Shown here in pieces: positions 5,341-6,853 of a DNA stretch of 6,853 bases (positions are counted from its first letter, which is position 1; the number at the start of each line of letters is the position of its first letter). The notes under the pieces were generated by a model. That model was not told the origin of the DNA. It saw only the letters and a program-made list of their open reading frames with translations, and did not search any database. Source of the DNA: an uncultured Alphaproteobacteria bacterium (GTDB taxonomy: Bacteria > Pseudomonadota > Alphaproteobacteria > Caulobacterales > Caulobacteraceae); NCBI GenBank assembly GCA_903928755.1, contig CAIYSH010000213.1:1-6853 (forward strand). Direction: 5' to 3'. The translations under genes and the position numbers were made by a program.

Positions 5341-5985
5341 ATGCCGCTGCAGAGCCACGACCTGGAAGCCGAAGCTGACGACCGCCAGTTGCATCGGCTG
5401 CTGTTCTTCACGGATGCCGTATTCGCGATCGTCCTTACCCTTCTTGCCTTGGAGCTGAAGGCTCCTGAGGGAGGGACCCCTGCGGAAATGGTCCGGAATC
5501 TGGCCCGCATGACCGGGGATTTCGTGGCTTTTGGCGGATCCTTCGCCCTGGTCGGAATCTGGTGGATGGCTCACATGGCCAGCCTGCGCAGGCTGGCCCG
5601 GTTCGACTGGACAGTCGCCGTTCTGAATCTCATCTTCCTGGTGACGGTCTGCCTCATACCCTTTTCGACGAGTTTGATATCCCATGGGCGATTTGCCGGG
5701 GTCCCGTGGGCGATTTACTGCTGGAACCAGATCTTCACGTCCGGGCTCATGGTCATTATGAACCTTGCTGTCGGGCGGGATGGCGGTCGCCTGTTGAGCG
5801 GGATGAGCGAGCGCGGACGGCTGCACGCGATCCTGGGGCCAGGCACTCCGGGGGTAGCCTTCACGGTAAGCTTGCTGATCATGAAATTCGCAGACCCCAA
5901 ATGGGCGACTCTGGCGCTCTTGGTGATCCCCCTGGGCAATCTGGCCCCCTATTTGTTCGTCAGGCGGGAAGCTGCCGCGCAATGA
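5341..5985 (+). CDS. TMEM175/DUF1211 family membrane protein, putative K+ channel
   Basis: A 214-residue integral membrane protein with six predicted helices (about 20-39, 61-79, 90-110, 122-144, 170-183 and 188-206). Helix 1 carries the family signature as RLLFFTDAVFAIVLTLLALEL, matching the RxxxFSDxVFAI pattern with Thr24 in place of Ser; Arg19, Phe23 and Asp25 are kept. Helix 2 (SFALVGIWWMAHMASLRRL) and helix 3 (LNLIFLVTVCLIPFST) also fit the DUF1211 profile. Characterised bacterial members with six helices assemble as tetrameric potassium-permeable channels with helix 1 lining the pore, so a K+ leak or channel role in the inner membrane is the best guess. The ATG at 5341 is preferred on its Shine-Dalgarno. 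It is divergent from the esterase gene, and its TGA overlaps the next gene's ATG (ATGA), indicating translational coupling. The gene contains a 22-bp perfect palindrome and a 14-bp direct repeat. Confidence 0.87.
   Translation: MPLQSHDLEAEADDRQLHRLLFFTDAVFAIVLTLLALELKAPEGGTPAEMVRNLARMTGDFVAFGGSFALVGIWWMAHMASLRRLARFDWTVAVLNLIFLVTVCLIPFSTSLISHGRFAGVPWAIYCWNQIFTSGLMVIMNLAVGRDGGRLLSGMSERGRLHAILGPGTPGVAFTVSLLIMKFADPKWATLALLVIPLGNLAPYLFVRREAAAQ
5577..5598. repeat. 22-bp perfect palindrome within the TMEM175-like gene
   Basis: The half-site GGCCAGCCTGC is followed immediately by its exact reverse complement. It encodes the symmetric stretch ASLRRLA at the end of helix 2 and the following loop. As single-stranded RNA or DNA it would fold into a hairpin of about 9 bp with a 4-base loop. 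Perfect palindromes of this length are not expected by chance in a window this size. Part of the symmetry may reflect the repeated Leu-Arg codons. Confidence 0.7.
5681..5716 (+). repeat. 14-bp near-perfect direct repeat, different reading frames
   Basis: CCCATGGGCGATTT (5681-5694) and CCCGTGGGCGATTT (5703-5716) differ at one base and lie 22 bases apart. They are read in different frames (as HGRF and PWAI in part), so protein repetition does not explain the match. Both fall in the loop and start of helix 4 of the TMEM175-like protein. Confidence 0.5.
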
Positions 5986-6587
5986 CCCTGCCGCCGCCTC
6001 ACGCCTGGCCAGCGACCTATGTGGGGCGGCTGGAGGCCTGGTCACAGATCACCCAATTGAACGCCGAACTGCTGAGCCGCGACAGTGCCACAGCCACCCT
6101 ACAGGCCTGGTGTGACCAGCATGGCGGTGGCCGGAAAATTCTCGCCCGGCCTATGCGGGGCCAGGACAGACCCGCCTCGGCCGCGGACCGGACCGCCCTC
6201 GCCGTGAGCCAGGATGAACCCCTCGTCTACCGTCGGGTCCAGCTGACCTGCGGAGACCGGATCCTGTCGGAAGCTGATAACTGGTATCGCCCGGCACTGC
6301 TGACCCCAGAGATGAACCGGGCGCTGGAAGAGACAGAAACCCCGTTCGGTCTGGTGGTGCGTCCGCTGAACTTCCGACGCAGGACCCTGACGACAAGCTA
6401 TCTGTTCCGCCCTCTCCCTGTGAACTGGGAAGAAAAGCCCGCGCCGGTCGGCGTCTATCGGGGCAGGCTCGTCATGCCGAGGGATGTGCTGCAGCACAGG
6501 GCCGTGCTGCTCAACGGGCAGGGCACGCCCTTCAGCCTGGTGGTGGAAACCTATACCGACGCCATTCTGGTCAGGCGGGGGCTTTAG
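5982..6587 (+). CDS. Chorismate lyase-like protein (UbiC/UTRA fold), function unproven
   Basis: A 201-residue protein that I place by pattern, not firm identity, in the chorismate lyase-like superfamily. UbiC converts chorismate to 4-hydroxybenzoate and pyruvate, the first committed step of ubiquinone synthesis, in the cytoplasm. Features that fit are LVYRRVQLTCGDRILSEADNWYRP (81-104, an Arg in the strand where UbiC has its substrate Arg), LTPEMNRALEETETPFG (107-123, like the UbiC segment ending in TPLG), and a C-terminal RAVLLNGQGTPFSLVVETYTD (173-193) whose Glu189 aligns with the essential C-terminal Glu of UbiC. There is no signal peptide or membrane segment. The ATG overlaps the stop of the TMEM175-like gene (ATGA), so translation is probably coupled; upstream open frame to 5562 is an antiparallel-frame artefact. 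The stop overlaps that of opgH. Alternatives are a non-catalytic ligand-binding relative or an unassigned hypothetical protein. Confidence 0.75.
   Translation: MTLPPPHAWPATYVGRLEAWSQITQLNAELLSRDSATATLQAWCDQHGGGRKILARPMRGQDRPASAADRTALAVSQDEPLVYRRVQLTCGDRILSEADNWYRPALLTPEMNRALEETETPFGLVVRPLNFRRRTLTTSYLFRPLPVNWEEKPAPVGVYRGRLVMPRDVLQHRAVLLNGQGTPFSLVVETYTDAILVRRGL
6486..6510. repeat. Overlapping inverted repeats near the end of the UbiC-like gene
   Basis: GTGCTGC (6486-6492), GCAGCAC (6491-6497) and GTGCTGC (6504-6510) form two alternative pairings: a 12-bp perfect palindrome at 6486-6497, and a 7-bp stem with a 6-base loop at 6491-6510. It lies in the codons for VLQHRAVLL, 74 bases beyond the opgH stop on the opgH transcript. 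It could be a 3'-end structure for that transcript, but no T-run is present. Confidence 0.5.
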
Positions 6588-6853
6588 GCCGCTTCGAGAT
6601 CCAGTCCGACAGGCCGGTCTTCAACGCCCGCTGACCCTGGGACCGCCACCGGCGTAAAGGCCTGACGGCGCGCGCGGGGCTGGCCGACTTCCAGGCCCAG
6701 CTCCTCCGGAGTCAGCATGAAGCCGCGATAGCGAAGGAACTGTCCGACTTCAGGCCGCGAGGTCAGGATGGACAGGGCCGGGGCGAAAAGCAGGGGCAGG
6801 ACGATCGGCGAGAAGACCAGGGTGAGATCGGGGCGGGCCAGCAGGGCGGCAGC
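6584..6853 (-). CDS. opgH: Glucans biosynthesis glucosyltransferase OpgH (MdoH), C-terminal end only
   Basis: The minus strand is open from the right edge to a TAA at 6586-6584, giving the last 89 residues of a larger protein with no start in the window. It has a hydrophobic helix (TLVFSPIVLPLLFAPALSIL) followed by TSRPEVGQFLRYRGFMLTPEE. This matches the end of OpgH, where the last membrane helix is followed by a conserved S-R-x-x-x-G segment and a GLFLIPEE motif. OpgH is the large inner-membrane family-2 glucosyltransferase that polymerises UDP-glucose into the backbone of osmoregulated periplasmic glucans; the catalytic domain lies outside the window. The tail after PEE (about 38 residues) is poorly conserved in the family. 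The gene is convergent with the UbiC-like gene and their stop codons overlap by four bases. An opgG partner would be expected upstream, beyond the right edge. Confidence 0.85.
   Translation of the reverse strand, partial: AAALLARPDLTLVFSPIVLPLLFAPALSILTSRPEVGQFLRYRGFMLTPEELGLEVGQPRARRQAFTPVAVPGSAGVEDRPVGLDLEAA

Noticed and set aside
5562..5981. In-frame upstream extension of the UbiC-like gene to 5562
   Set aside because: It runs in another frame over the TMEM175-like coding region, and the ATGA overlap at 5982 is the natural start.
5224..6045. In-frame upstream extension of the esterase gene to 6045 on the minus strand
   Set aside because: The signal peptide begins at 5223 and the extension lies antisense to the TMEM175-like gene with a low-complexity, charged sequence.

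Overview
The window is GC-rich, densely coding DNA with short intergenic gaps. Gene content and codon bias suggest an alphaproteobacterium, most likely of the Caulobacterales (Caulobacter, Brevundimonas or Phenylobacterium type). The pointers are an MsbA-like exporter, a GlpQ-like phosphodiesterase, SuhB, ThiE, an SGNH esterase, and the C-terminal end of an OpgH-type glucosyltransferase. The taxonomic placement is inference. No phage, IS element, CRISPR array, tRNA or rRNA was seen.

Layout. (1) At 2-1327 (+) is the 3' three-quarters of an ABC exporter gene, cut by the left edge. (2) From 5223 down to 1324 (-) lie five genes in one direction: a secreted SGNH/GDSL esterase, an SRPBCC protein, thiE, suhB and an exported glycerophosphodiester phosphodiesterase. 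The gaps are 30, 58, 30 and 59 bp, so much or all of this may be one transcript. (3) A 117-bp divergent intergenic region (5224-5340) serves that cluster and a rightward pair. (4) At 5341-6587 (+) a TMEM175/DUF1211-type six-helix membrane protein overlaps by ATGA a protein that looks like a chorismate lyase (UbiC fold). (5) At 6584-6853 (-) is the C-terminal 89 codons of opgH, which has no start in the window.

How the genes might work together. The exported esterase and the exported phosphodiesterase could act one after the other on phospholipid-derived material, with SuhB handling sugar or inositol phosphates in the cytoplasm. That link rests only on proximity. ThiE makes thiamine phosphate and looks like an unlinked passenger. 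The UbiC-like gene is a candidate source of 4-hydroxybenzoate for ubiquinone.

Most genes belong to known families and I do not see an obvious new defence or mobile system. The less ordinary signals are two convergent gene pairs whose stop codons overlap in the same four bases, several long perfect inverted repeats inside coding sequence (including a 22-bp perfect palindrome), and the divergent UbiC-like gene coupled to a channel-like gene.
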